64,000 bases of DNA, from NCBI RefSeq assembly GCF_036088315.1, contig NZ_CP107996.1, forward strand, positions 3,118,501-3,182,500, written 5' to 3'. The stretch's first letter is position 1; the number at the start of each line of letters is the position of its first letter. Below are positions 44,633 through 52,959 of the stretch, one piece after another. A program made the position numbers and the translations under genes. The notes under the pieces were generated by a model. That model was not told the origin of the DNA. It searched no databases and was given only the letters and a program-made list of their open reading frames with translations. The stretch comes from Streptomyces sp. NBC_00344 (GTDB taxonomy: Bacteria; Actinomycetota; Actinomycetes; Streptomycetales; Streptomycetaceae).

Positions 44633-44925
44633 GGGTCACTCCGAGGCTGTTCGACGACGTTCTTACGGGTACTTCTGCTGGCTCGGCTTCGGTACTTCTT
44701 CGGTAAAACGAGCCTACGTGGTCGCAGGGCGCGCCGCGCTCCGCCCGGGAGACCCGGGGGAACCAACTCTTTCGGGTGAGAGGGCTGGGGTCCATTACCT
44801 GATCACAGGCTACTTACGTGCGGAAACCCCGGAACCACGGCATCAGTACCCACCATTCGGCGGTAGGAAGGGCGGGCGCCGCAGTAAACACGCGCGCACC
44901 GTACGTCACTGAGGGGAGAGGACTG

Positions 44926-45654
44926 GTGGTCCAGCAGGAGATGCCGCAGCCCGAGGAGGACGCCGCTCTGCCGGGACCGGGGCCGGGGGCCGATCTGACC
45001 GGGCGGCCGTTCCCGCTGGGTGACTGGGGGGAACCCGCTGCACGTCTCGACGAGCTGTACCGCTGGGTCGAGGCAAGCGCGCTGCGGACGGTCCGCTGGT
45101 ATTTCGCGGACCGCAGATGGAAGCGGCGTGGGGCACGGGCGCTACGGGCCGGGACGGCGGCCGGCGGGCTCGTCGGGGCCGCACTGCCACTGCTCGATCT
45201 GGCGGCCGGGGTGCACGGTGCCGTCGGGTGGGGCTACCTGGCACTGCTCGGTGGGGCCGCCTGCGCCGCATGCGACCGCTGGTTCGGGCTGACCGCGGGG
45301 TGGATGCGGGACATGGCCACGGCGCAGGCCGTACAGCGGCGGCTTCAGGCGCTCCAGTTCGACTGGGCTTCGGAGAGTGTGCGCGAGGTGCTCGGCCCGG
45401 TGGAGGGAACGGCGAGCGAGGCGACCGAACGCTGCCTGGGGGTACTCCGCAGGTTCGCCGAAGATCTGACGGAGCTGGTGCGCGGCGAGACGGTGGAGTG
45501 GATGGTGGGGTTCCGGGTGGGCGGGATGCCCGGGGTCGCGCGGCCGCAGGAGGCGCGTGGCGACCTGAGTGCGACGGCCGGCCGGGTGGGACCGGCCGTG
45601 GTGGCCCGGCCGAACATGCCGCGGCAGCGGCCGCCGGAGTCTCCGGCCCGGTAG
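44926..45654 (+). CDS. SLATT domain-containing membrane protein
   Basis: A 242-residue protein with the SLATT layout: a charged helix (ARLDELYRWVEASALRTVRW), two transmembrane helices in the middle (GTAAGGLVGAALPLLDLAAG; GWGYLALLGGAACAACDRWF) and a C-terminal coiled region (VQRRLQALQFDWASE). SLATT proteins often act as pore-like effectors beside nucleotide-sensor (SMODS/SLOG) modules, but many Streptomyces copies, like this one, are stand-alone. The GTG at 44926 has GGGGAGAG just upstream. No defence partner is visible nearby. Confidence 0.78.
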   Translation: MVQQEMPQPEEDAALPGPGPGADLTGRPFPLGDWGEPAARLDELYRWVEASALRTVRWYFADRRWKRRGARALRAGTAAGGLVGAALPLLDLAAGVHGAVGWGYLALLGGAACAACDRWFGLTAGWMRDMATAQAVQRRLQALQFDWASESVREVLGPVEGTASEATERCLGVLRRFAEDLTELVRGETVEWMVGFRVGGMPGVARPQEARGDLSATAGRVGPAVVARPNMPRQRPPESPAR

Positions 45655-46025
45655 CGGGTGCGCCGGGCGAACGCCATCTGACGAACACGCCTTCCGGGCC
45701 CGGCTCGGAGCGACCCTCACCGACGTCGTCTCCCGGCACGGTCCGCAGGGCACCGTCATCCTCACCGCACTGGTCGGCCACCGGAGCACGCCGACCCGGA
45801 CGGGCGTGGAACGCTGTCGCCGGCGGCACCTACGCCGCAGGACGACGCCTTCCCGCTCTGCGCGACCCGGCCGGACATCCCGCGGGAAGCCCACGGCATC
45901 GCCACGTACGCCTCAGCAGCGGCCGGCACCCGCGGAGCAGCGGCCGGCACCTGATGTGCCGGGCAGACGCCCGGCGTTCCTCGCGCGGCTCTTCGTCGAC
46001 GCCTCCCGGGCAGCCCGGAGCGGTC
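45655..46025. other. intergenic region with gene-like fragments
   Basis: No intact gene. One plus-strand frame reads FRARLGATLTDVVSRHGPQG and TVILTALVGHRSTP (about 45690-45790), and another reads EAHGIATYASAAAGTRGAAA before a stop near 45953. These look like remains of a decayed coding region with frameshifts; the family is unknown. Confidence 0.35.
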
Positions 46026-46057
46026 CTGGGACCGGCAGCACATGCTGCCGGTCCCAG
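46026..46057. terminator. bidirectional terminator palindrome
   Basis: CTGGGACCGGCAGCA, CA, TGCTGCCGGTCCCAG: a 32-bp perfect palindrome 12 bp after the end of the minus-strand gene at 46069, facing the convergent SLATT gene. Confidence 0.75.
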
Positions 46058-46068
46058 AGCCGGCGGCC

Positions 46069-46719
46069 TCAGCTGAAAATAATCATGGAGCCTTGGCCGA
46101 GACTCCGGGTGGCGGCCGCGTGCAGCCCCAGCCACACGTGCCGCTCCCTGCCGAACGGGCCGTCGTCCAGCGGCACCGCCCCCGCAGGCTCCTCCAGCGA
46201 GGTGGGACGCTCCGGAGGCGCGGGCGCAGCCGGGGGGTTGGACGGATTGATACCGATCGACGGGGCCACGAACTCCAGCTCGCGGAGCAGGCCCTGGGTG
46301 GAACCCAGCGGGCCGCCGCCCGCGAGGAGCTCGTCGTTGGAGAGGGGGGCGGTGAAATCGACGGGGACATAGGCACCGGCGTGGTCGTAGTGCCAGACGA
46401 GGTGGGACTGCTGGGCCGTGGACTCGAACATCTCCAGCAGCTGTTCGTAGTCGCCGCCGAGCTCATCGACCGGGGCGATCTCCAGTCCGCAGATCTTGAG
46501 GAGGTAGGCGCGGCGCAGGAAATGCAGCGCGTCGTAGTCGAACCCGGCGACGGGAGCCACATCTCCCGCGAGGCCCGGCATATAGGCGAAGACGGGAACG
46601 GACGGCAGGCCGGCGTCGCCGAGGGCCTTGTCGTAGACGGCTATTTCTTCCGCGAAGGGGTTGTCGGGGCTGTGGCACAGCACATCGACGAGGGGGACCA
46701 GCCACAGGTCACAGGCCAA
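46069..46719 (-). CDS. conserved-looking protein of unknown function
   Basis: A 216-residue soluble protein I do not recognise. The TTG at 46719 has AGGAG five bases upstream and gives ACDLWLVPLVDVLCHSPDNP as the start. The first 140 residues look globular (FAYMPGLAGDVAPVAGFDYD, YLLKICGLEIAPVDELGGDY, LVWHYDHAGAYVPVDFTAPL); a Pro/Ala-rich linker near 165-178 precedes a C-terminal segment (FGRERHVWLGLHAAATRSLG). Third-position GC is high throughout, so it is a real gene. It is the last gene on this strand before a strong palindrome and follows the glycosyltransferase fusion after about 100 bp. Confidence 0.68.
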   Translation of the reverse strand: MACDLWLVPLVDVLCHSPDNPFAEEIAVYDKALGDAGLPSVPVFAYMPGLAGDVAPVAGFDYDALHFLRRAYLLKICGLEIAPVDELGGDYEQLLEMFESTAQQSHLVWHYDHAGAYVPVDFTAPLSNDELLAGGGPLGSTQGLLRELEFVAPSIGINPSNPPAAPAPPERPTSLEEPAGAVPLDDGPFGRERHVWLGLHAAATRSLGQGSMIIFS

Positions 46720-46822
46720 CGGTGCTCCTAGCGGGGTTCGGGGGTCGCTCCCCGAGCGGGCTCGTCGGGACAGCGTAGTCCGCCGTGCACGCTGCGCGAA
46801 GACCCCCGGTCGAGCGCCTTGT

Positions 46823-49276
46823 TCAACGGCCTTTGCCCACCGGCCAGATCCATACCCCGCCGACCCGCTTCCCGGGCTTCCCCAGCAGCTTCTGAACGGT
46901 GACGTAGAGCGCCGCGTCGTTGTCCTCCGGCGGGATGACGACCACACCCGCCTTCCAGTACGCCAGGTCGTACCGCGCCTGCGCCTGCCACTTGGCACCG
47001 ATGTCGGGGATCCTGGAGCCGTAGCGGACGTCGTGGAAGAGGTTCGATGTGTAGCGGGGCGACGCTCCGTAGATCCCGATACGGTCCGGGCCCCACGGCC
47101 CGTTGAAGTAACCGCCGGGGACCGGGAAGTGCAGCCCGGTGGCCGACTGCCAGTGCAGGGCTTCGGCGCTGCCCGGATCGGGCAGCGGGACGGGGACCAC
47201 CGACTCACCCGGGCCGACGTACTTCTTCCACATGCCGTCAGCGATGAAGGCCGGGACGCCGGGGCGGGCATGGACGGGGTACGGGGTCGGGACGACCGGA
47301 ACGAGAGCGGCGGCCACGGCGAGCGACCCGACCGCCCGGTACGCACGGACCCGGGTACGGACCAGCCGGTCGGCCGCCAGCGCGATCAGCATGCCGAGGG
47401 CGGGCGCGCAGATCATCGCGACCCGGCCCTCGATCACCGAATCGAAGAGCGGCTTGTGCGCCAGCAGCCGCCAGGGCCCCGGGAACACCACGTCCGTGTA
47501 CGGGATACGGATCTTCTGGCCGAGTGAGAGCACGGCCGCCGCAACCGCGGTGAAGGCCAGCGCCTTGACCAGCGCGTGCCGCCACAGCCGTACGGTGACC
47601 GCGAAGGCCAGTGCCACCAGCGGCCAGCCGTAGAAGGCGTTCTCCTCGGTCCGGTTCAGCGCCAGCTTGTCCGCCCTGGCGTCGCTGCCGAACAGGGCGC
47701 GGCCGGAGAACTCGAGCAGTGCGCGCGGGCTGTTGCCCGCGTTGTTGCCGTGCAGCACGCTGTGGTAGCTCTGCGCGCCGAAGAACTGCCAGGCCAGCGG
47801 GTAGGCGACCAGGGGCAGCGCGGTCAGCGCGGCAACGCCCAGACCCTTGGCCAGCGGGAGCGCCGCGGCCTTCGCCACGTCCCTGCGCACCAGCGCGTAG
47901 GACACTGCGAAGAGCAGCATCCCGATGGCCGCGAGGAGGAAGGGCTCCTCACCGAGGAAGATCTGATAGCTCGCGAAGACGCCGAGCAGGATGCCGTCCT
48001 TCACGACGCCCTTCCGGGCTCCCGGCTCCTTCCCCGGCCCGCACAGCCGCAGCGTCCTGTCGATGATCACCGGGATCATGAAGAGCACCAGGAAGTTGGG
48101 GTGCGCGTTGCCGTGCGAGATCATCGGTGGTGCGAAGGCGGCCAGCGCGGCGCCCGTGGCGGCGGCCCAGCGGTTGCGCACCAGCCGCTTGGCGATCAGC
48201 CAGTACCAGGCAACAGCCGTGGCGGTCAGTCCGCCGGTCAGCACCAGTGCCCAGGTCACGGTCGGACCGAACGCCAGGGTCACCGGGGTCAGCGGTACGG
48301 AGAGCCCCAGCATCGGGGTGTTGCCCATCAGGTTCACACCGGCGGGATAGTTCTGCGCGGTGGTGAAGAGCGGGTTGTGCAGATGCGCGACATTGTCCGC
48401 GGTGACCGCGAAGAACCACTCCCACTGGTTCTGGTCCTGGAGCGAGTCGGCGAGATAGTTGTGTCCCAGGTCCGCCCAGAGGTTCTTGTAGAGCAGCACG
48501 GACGCCAGCAGGAAGAGGGCGCAGACCGCGAGGTCCACCCCGCGTATCGCACGGGCCTTCAGCCGGACCAGTTCGCAGAGCACCCGCAGGTAGTCGAGAG
48601 GCCCGACCTTGGAGCCCTCCTGGTGCGACCAGCGCACCGGGACCTCGGCGACCGGCCATCCCTGCTTGCGGAAGTACTGCAGGATCTCGACGTCGATCGC
48701 CCACCCGTCGATCCGGGCGTCGGCGAACGCCTCCCGGGCCTTCTCCCCGTCCAGCAGTTTGAAGCCGCACTGGGTGTCACGGATACCGGGGACGGCGACG
48801 GCCTGTATGAGCCGGTTGCCCATCCGCCCCATCCACTCGCGCAGCCGCCCCTGGTGCACCTCGACGTGCGATTCGGGATGGGCGCGCGATCCGACCGCTG
48901 CTTCGTACCCCGTCTCGAGCTCGGTGGTGAGCCGGTCGAGTTCTTCGATGGGGGTGGCCAGGTCGGCGTCGGTGACCAGCACCCGCGCACCGCGGGACGC
49001 GGCGACCCCGAGCCTCAGCGCATGTCCCTTGCCCCGGTTTCCCGGGCTGCTGACGAGCCGGACCCGGGAGTCCGCAGCGGCGGCGTCGGCGGCTATGCCG
49101 GCCGTGCCGTCGGAGGAACCGTCGTCCACGACGATCAGTTCCCAGCTCCGGTGGCCGCTGCTGAGATGGGCACGGATCGCGTCGAGCGTGGGGCTCAGCC
49201 GCCCCTCCTCGTTGTACGCGGGGACGACGACGGACAGTTCCACGGTGGTCACGGTTGAAGTGTGCACGGCGGTCAC
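46823..49276 (-). CDS. family 2 glycosyltransferase fused to a polytopic membrane domain
   Basis: An 817-residue protein. Residues 1-250 are a DPM1/dolichyl-phosphate-glucose-type GT2 domain: ELSVVVPAYNEEGRLSPTLD, LIVVDDGSSDGTAGI, VLVTDADLATPIEELD (DxD) and DTQCGFKLLDGEKAREAF. From about 265 on there are some ten or more hydrophobic helices, interrupted by loops, and a final extracytoplasmic domain ending VGGVWIWPVGKGR. The fusion suggests synthesis of a polyprenyl-phosphate sugar and its use or transfer across the membrane by the same chain. The GTG at 49276 overlaps the stop of the GntR gene (GTGA); another GTG at 49252 is possible. Confidence 0.8.
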   Translation of the reverse strand: MTAVHTSTVTTVELSVVVPAYNEEGRLSPTLDAIRAHLSSGHRSWELIVVDDGSSDGTAGIAADAAAADSRVRLVSSPGNRGKGHALRLGVAASRGARVLVTDADLATPIEELDRLTTELETGYEAAVGSRAHPESHVEVHQGRLREWMGRMGNRLIQAVAVPGIRDTQCGFKLLDGEKAREAFADARIDGWAIDVEILQYFRKQGWPVAEVPVRWSHQEGSKVGPLDYLRVLCELVRLKARAIRGVDLAVCALFLLASVLLYKNLWADLGHNYLADSLQDQNQWEWFFAVTADNVAHLHNPLFTTAQNYPAGVNLMGNTPMLGLSVPLTPVTLAFGPTVTWALVLTGGLTATAVAWYWLIAKRLVRNRWAAATGAALAAFAPPMISHGNAHPNFLVLFMIPVIIDRTLRLCGPGKEPGARKGVVKDGILLGVFASYQIFLGEEPFLLAAIGMLLFAVSYALVRRDVAKAAALPLAKGLGVAALTALPLVAYPLAWQFFGAQSYHSVLHGNNAGNSPRALLEFSGRALFGSDARADKLALNRTEENAFYGWPLVALAFAVTVRLWRHALVKALAFTAVAAAVLSLGQKIRIPYTDVVFPGPWRLLAHKPLFDSVIEGRVAMICAPALGMLIALAADRLVRTRVRAYRAVGSLAVAAALVPVVPTPYPVHARPGVPAFIADGMWKKYVGPGESVVPVPLPDPGSAEALHWQSATGLHFPVPGGYFNGPWGPDRIGIYGASPRYTSNLFHDVRYGSRIPDIGAKWQAQARYDLAYWKAGVVVIPPEDNDAALYVTVQKLLGKPGKRVGGVWIWPVGKGR

Positions 49277-49962
49277 TCGCCGGCCCGGTGCGGCGGTTCG
49301 CGGTCTCTCAGCTGTTCCGCCCAGGCGCGGTCGTGCTCGTTGTAGGCCTCGATCGCCCGGTGCGCGGCGTCGGCGTCGGCGCGGGTCACCGCGGCGGCCA
49401 GTTCCTCGTGCCCCTGCCACAGCCGGTCCGGCAGTCCGGTGTGCCCGCGCAGGTACGGCACGGCGAACACCCAGCACTGCACCCGCAACCGGTGCAGGAA
49501 GTCCGCGATGTAGCGATTGCCGGTGAGCGCCGCGAGTTCGCGCCAGAACCTCAGGTCGTAGCCGATGAGGATGTCCAGATTCCCGGACCTGGCCGCAGCT
49601 CCGGCTTCCTCGGCCCTGCGGCGCACGGACTGCAGCGGCTCTCCGTGCACCCCCTTCAGGGTCAGATTCCGGAAGATGCCGTCGACGACCAGTGAACGCG
49701 CCTCGACCATGCCGCAGTAGTCGTCGACCGAGAACTGGTGGACCCGGAAGCCCTTGTGCTGGTCGGAGTCGAGCAGGCCCTGCGCGGAGAGGTCCACCAG
49801 TGCCTCACGGACCGGGGTCGCCGAGACCCCGTACCCCTCGGCAATCTGCTTGACGGTGAATTCCTCGCCCGGCTGGAGACGCCCCGCAAGCACTTCGTCA
49901 CGCAGTGCATCGGCGATCTGCTGCCGCAGGGTGCTGCGGGTGACCGCTCCGCTCGCGGGCAT
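49273..49962 (-). CDS. GntR family regulator, FCD type
   Basis: A 229-residue regulator: winged helix (TLRQQIADALRDEVLAGRLQ, YGVSATPVREALVDLSAQGL) and an FCD domain (CGMVEARSLVVDGIFRNLTL, IGYDLRFWRELAALTGNRYI, WQGHEELAAAVTRADADAAH). The His and Asp metal ligands of FCD are present. The ATG at 49962 has GAGGGG upstream. It overlaps the glycosyltransferase fusion by GTGA, which ties its level to that enzyme; it may control this operon. Confidence 0.85.
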   Translation of the reverse strand: MPASGAVTRSTLRQQIADALRDEVLAGRLQPGEEFTVKQIAEGYGVSATPVREALVDLSAQGLLDSDQHKGFRVHQFSVDDYCGMVEARSLVVDGIFRNLTLKGVHGEPLQSVRRRAEEAGAAARSGNLDILIGYDLRFWRELAALTGNRYIADFLHRLRVQCWVFAVPYLRGHTGLPDRLWQGHEELAAAVTRADADAAHRAIEAYNEHDRAWAEQLRDREPPHRAGE

Positions 49963-50183
49963 TGTTTTCCCCTCGTCCGACAACTCCGCACACCCTACGA
50001 CGGGTGAAGGGGGCACTTTCCGGAGCGGGCGTGAACCGCTGTCAGCGCCAAGGTGCCTGCCGGCCGGAACACTTCACGAACTTCACGAAGGGCCGCGCCG
50101 AGCGGCGGGGCATCGCACACCGTCCACTCGGCCGGGCTGGACAGTGCGGTGGTCGTTGCCCGGTGGAAGACGTGATGCGCCCT

Positions 50184-50216
50184 CTTCCCGCCCCGTTCGG
50201 GGAACGGGGCGGGAAG
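50184..50216 (-). terminator. terminator of the aminotransferase gene
   Basis: A perfect 15-bp stem (50184-50198 with 50202-50216) with a GGG loop, 58 bp after the aminotransferase stop. The rest of the 311-bp gap 49963-50273 shows nothing else. Confidence 0.8.
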
Positions 50217-50273
50217 GGACGCGGCGGGAAGCGGCGCCGACGCCGGGGGAGGACGTCGCGCCGACGGCAGCCG

Positions 50274-51641
50274 CTACTCGACCACGTACTCGTCCGCCAC
50301 CGACAGCGCCGCGTCCAGCGCCGCCAGCCCCTCCTTCGCCTCGGTCTCCGACACATTGCACGGCGGGACCACATGGGTCCGGTTCATGTTGATGAAAGGC
50401 CACAGTCCGCGCTTCTTCGCGGCGGCGCCGAACGCCGCCATCGGTGCGGCATCCGCGCCCGCCGCGTTGTACGGCACCAGCGGTTCCCGTGTCCGGGGAT
50501 CGCGTACGAGTTCCAGCGCCCAGAACGCGCCGACGCCGCGCACCTCCCCCACCGATGGGTGCCGCTCGGCGATCTCCGCGAGTCCGGGGCCGAAGACCTC
50601 CGCGCCGAGCCGGGCCGCCCCGCCGACGATGTCCTCGTCCTCCATCGCCCGGATCGTCGCGACGGCGGCCGCGCAGGCCAGCGGATGACCGGAGTAGGTG
50701 AGCCCACCCGGATAGGGACGGTGGGCGAAGGTCTCCGCGATCTCGGCCGAGATCGCCACGCCGCCCAGCGGGACGTAGCCGGAGTTGACGCCCTTGGCGA
50801 AGGTCAGGAGATCAGGTGTGACGTCGAAGAGGTCGGCGGCGAACCAGGTGCCGGTGCGGCCGAAGCCGGCCATCACCTCGTCGAGGACGAACACGATGCC
50901 GTAGCGGTCGCAGATCTCGCGGACGCCCGCCAGATAGCCGGGCGGCGGGATCATGATGCCGGCCGTGCCGGGGATGGTCTCGAGGATGATCGCGGCGATC
51001 GACTGCGGGCCCTCGAAGGCGATGGTGTCCTCGAGGTGCTGGAGCGCGCGGGCGCACTCCTCGGCCTCGGTGCTGGAGTGGAACGGTGACCGGTAGAGGA
51101 ACGGCGCCCAGAAGTGGACGACGCCCGCGGACGCCGTGTCGGAGGGCCAGCGGCGCGGGTCACCGGTGAGGTTGATCGCGGCGGACGTCGCGCCGTGGTA
51201 CGAGCGGTACGCGCTCAGGACCTTTGCCCGGCCGGTGTGCAGGCGGGCCATCCGGACGGCGTTCTCGACCGCCTCCGCGCCGCCGTTGGTGAAGAAGATC
51301 TTGTCGAGGTCGCCGGGGGTGCGCTCGGCGATGAGGCGTGCGGCCTCGGAGCGCGACTCGACGGCGAAGGCGGGCGCGAAGGTCGTCATCCGGGCCGCCT
51401 GCTCCTGGATCGCGGCGACGACCTTCGGGTGCTGGTAGCCGATGTTGGTGAAGACCAGACCACTGGTGAAGTCGAGGTATCTGTTGCCCTCGTAGTCCCA
51501 GAAGTACGAACCCTCGGCACCGGCGACGGCGAGCGGGTCGATCAGATCCTGGGCGGACCAGGAGTGGAAAACATGCGCGCGGTCGGCGGCTTTCACGGCC
51601 GCGCCTGCCTGCGGATCGGGCTGCGAAATCTGAGGGGTCAT
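50274..51641 (-). CDS. class III aminotransferase (omega-transaminase type)
   Basis: A 455-residue PLP enzyme. It has YFWDYEGNRYLDFTSGLVFT near the N terminus, the substrate loop FFTNGGAEAVENAVRMAR, SYHGATSAAINLTGD (cofactor phosphate), VFVLDEVMAGFGRTG (Asp that binds the pyridine N) and the Schiff-base lysine in LLTFAKGVNSGYVPLGG (about residue 285). It moves amino groups between an amine or omega-amino acid and a keto acid such as pyruvate. No pathway partner is adjacent: the upstream genes encode a GntR regulator and a glycosyltransferase. The ATG at 51641 gives the family N terminus. Confidence 0.9.
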   Translation of the reverse strand: MTPQISQPDPQAGAAVKAADRAHVFHSWSAQDLIDPLAVAGAEGSYFWDYEGNRYLDFTSGLVFTNIGYQHPKVVAAIQEQAARMTTFAPAFAVESRSEAARLIAERTPGDLDKIFFTNGGAEAVENAVRMARLHTGRAKVLSAYRSYHGATSAAINLTGDPRRWPSDTASAGVVHFWAPFLYRSPFHSSTEAEECARALQHLEDTIAFEGPQSIAAIILETIPGTAGIMIPPPGYLAGVREICDRYGIVFVLDEVMAGFGRTGTWFAADLFDVTPDLLTFAKGVNSGYVPLGGVAISAEIAETFAHRPYPGGLTYSGHPLACAAAVATIRAMEDEDIVGGAARLGAEVFGPGLAEIAERHPSVGEVRGVGAFWALELVRDPRTREPLVPYNAAGADAAPMAAFGAAAKKRGLWPFINMNRTHVVPPCNVSETEAKEGLAALDAALSVADEYVVE

Positions 51642-51742
51642 ACGTTCCAGCGTAAGGAACCGCAGATGGGGGCGGACATGGCCAGGGTGTATGGACTCGG
51701 CGGGATAGGTCGGCAGGATGTCGCCCCCACCGCGGCCCGGCA

Positions 51743-51778
51743 TTGACAGCATGCTGCCATTACGACAGAATGCTGTCA
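51743..51778 (+). promoter_or_regulatory. promoter with overlapping MarR-type operator
   Basis: TTGACA (51743-51748), a 17-bp spacer and CAGAAT (51766-51771) form an excellent housekeeping promoter. TGACAGCAT (51744-51752) and its reverse complement ATGCTGTCA (51770-51778) overlap both boxes, so a bound regulator would block polymerase. The MarR protein encoded downstream is the obvious candidate. Confidence 0.75.
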
Positions 51779-51807
51779 TTGAAGTCCCGTCGGTGGAGGA
51801 GAACGCC

Positions 51808-52401
51808 ATGAACCGCAGGACCGCGCATCTGGCCGTCTATCCCAGCCTCGCCGACTGGGAGACCGGTCACAGCACCGCCTATCTCGTCCGCAACGGCTTT
51901 GCCGTCCGGACCGTCGCGGCGGGCCCCGAGCCCGTCACCACCATCGGCGGGCTCAGCATCCGCCCCGACCTGGTGCTCGACGACCTGCTCCCCGAGGACA
52001 GCGCGCTGCTGATCCTGCCCGGAGCCGATCTGTGGGACGCGGGGGACGAGCTCGCCCCCTTCGCCCGCAAGGCACGCGCCTTCCTGGACGCGGGGGTGCC
52101 GGTCGCCGCGATCTGCGGGGCGACAGCGGGACTCGCCCGCGAGGGGCTCCTCGACGACCGGGCGCACACCAGCGCCGCACTCCCGTACCTCGCGGCCACC
52201 GGCTACGGGGGAAGCGACCGGTACGTCGAGGCGGACGCGGTCACCGACGGCGACCTGATCACGGCGGGACCCACCGAGCCGGTCGCCTTCGGCCGGGAGA
52301 TCCTCGGCCGGCTCGGCGTGTACGGACCGGAGAAGCTGGACGCCTGGTACCGGCTCTTCCACGACTCGGACGCGTCGGCCTACCAGGTGCTGTCCGCGTG
52401 A
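51808..52401 (+). CDS. DJ-1/PfpI (type 1 glutamine amidotransferase-like) family protein
   Basis: A 197-residue protein of the DJ-1/PfpI superfamily. AHLAVYPSLADWETGHSTAY begins the fold, ALLILPGADLWD and VPVAAICGATAGLAREGLLD carry the nucleophile elbow with its conserved Cys, and RAHTSA follows where the His often lies. Members are chaperone-like, glyoxalase-like or stress proteins; the exact function is unknown. The gene has a strong promoter with an operator and is followed, with GTGA overlap, by a MarR regulator, so it is likely induced by a stress or toxic compound. Confidence 0.85.
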   Translation: MNRRTAHLAVYPSLADWETGHSTAYLVRNGFAVRTVAAGPEPVTTIGGLSIRPDLVLDDLLPEDSALLILPGADLWDAGDELAPFARKARAFLDAGVPVAAICGATAGLAREGLLDDRAHTSAALPYLAATGYGGSDRYVEADAVTDGDLITAGPTEPVAFGREILGRLGVYGPEKLDAWYRLFHDSDASAYQVLSA

Positions 52402-52868
52402 GCGGCGAGGACGACACCCGGCAGGCCCAGGACGCCCTCAGCCGCACCGCCCTCGCGGTCTTCCGGCTGAACGGACAGTTCCTCACGGTCTCCGACGAGC
52501 TCGCCGGGCCGGCCGGCCTCACGGCGGCCCGCTGGCAGGTGCTCGGCGCCGTACTGCCCGAGCCGCTGCCGGTCGCCGGGATCGCCCGCGCGATGGGCAT
52601 CACCCGGCAGAGCGTTCAGCGGATCGCCGATCTGCTGGTGGACCAGGGGCTCGCGGAGTACGCGCCGAACCCGGCGCACCGCCGGGCCAAACTGCTCCGC
52701 CCGACGGACGACGGCCGAGCCGCGATACGGCGGATCGGGCCGGCTCACGCGGACGTCGCCACGCGGCTCTCCGACGAACTCGGGGCGGCGGAATTCGCCG
52801 GGACGGCGCGGGTGCTCGAGCGGCTGTCGGCTGCGCTGGCCTCGCTGGAATCCGTTACGGAACGGTAG
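52398..52868 (+). CDS. MarR family transcriptional regulator
   Basis: A 156-residue winged-helix protein: TAARWQVLGAVLPEPLPVAG, MGITRQSVQRIADLLVDQGL (recognition helix) and NPAHRRAKLLRPTDDGRAAI (wing). The GTG at 52398 overlaps the stop of the DJ-1 gene, so the pair is co-translated. The inverted repeat over the promoter at 51743 is its likely binding site, giving negative feedback. Confidence 0.88.
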   Translation: MSGEDDTRQAQDALSRTALAVFRLNGQFLTVSDELAGPAGLTAARWQVLGAVLPEPLPVAGIARAMGITRQSVQRIADLLVDQGLAEYAPNPAHRRAKLLRPTDDGRAAIRRIGPAHADVATRLSDELGAAEFAGTARVLERLSAALASLESVTER

Positions 52869-52959
52869 GCGGACCCGGATCCTCCGGTCCGGCCCGCGCA
52901 CTATCCTCCTTGCGTGGGGCGTGCGGGGTTCCGCCCGCACGGGGGAGGTCGGCACAACC

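Noticed and set aside
46823..49276. Separate glycosyltransferase and membrane-protein genes
   Set aside because: The frame is continuous with even coding bias across the junction near residue 260 and no stop or start signal, so a real fusion is more likely.
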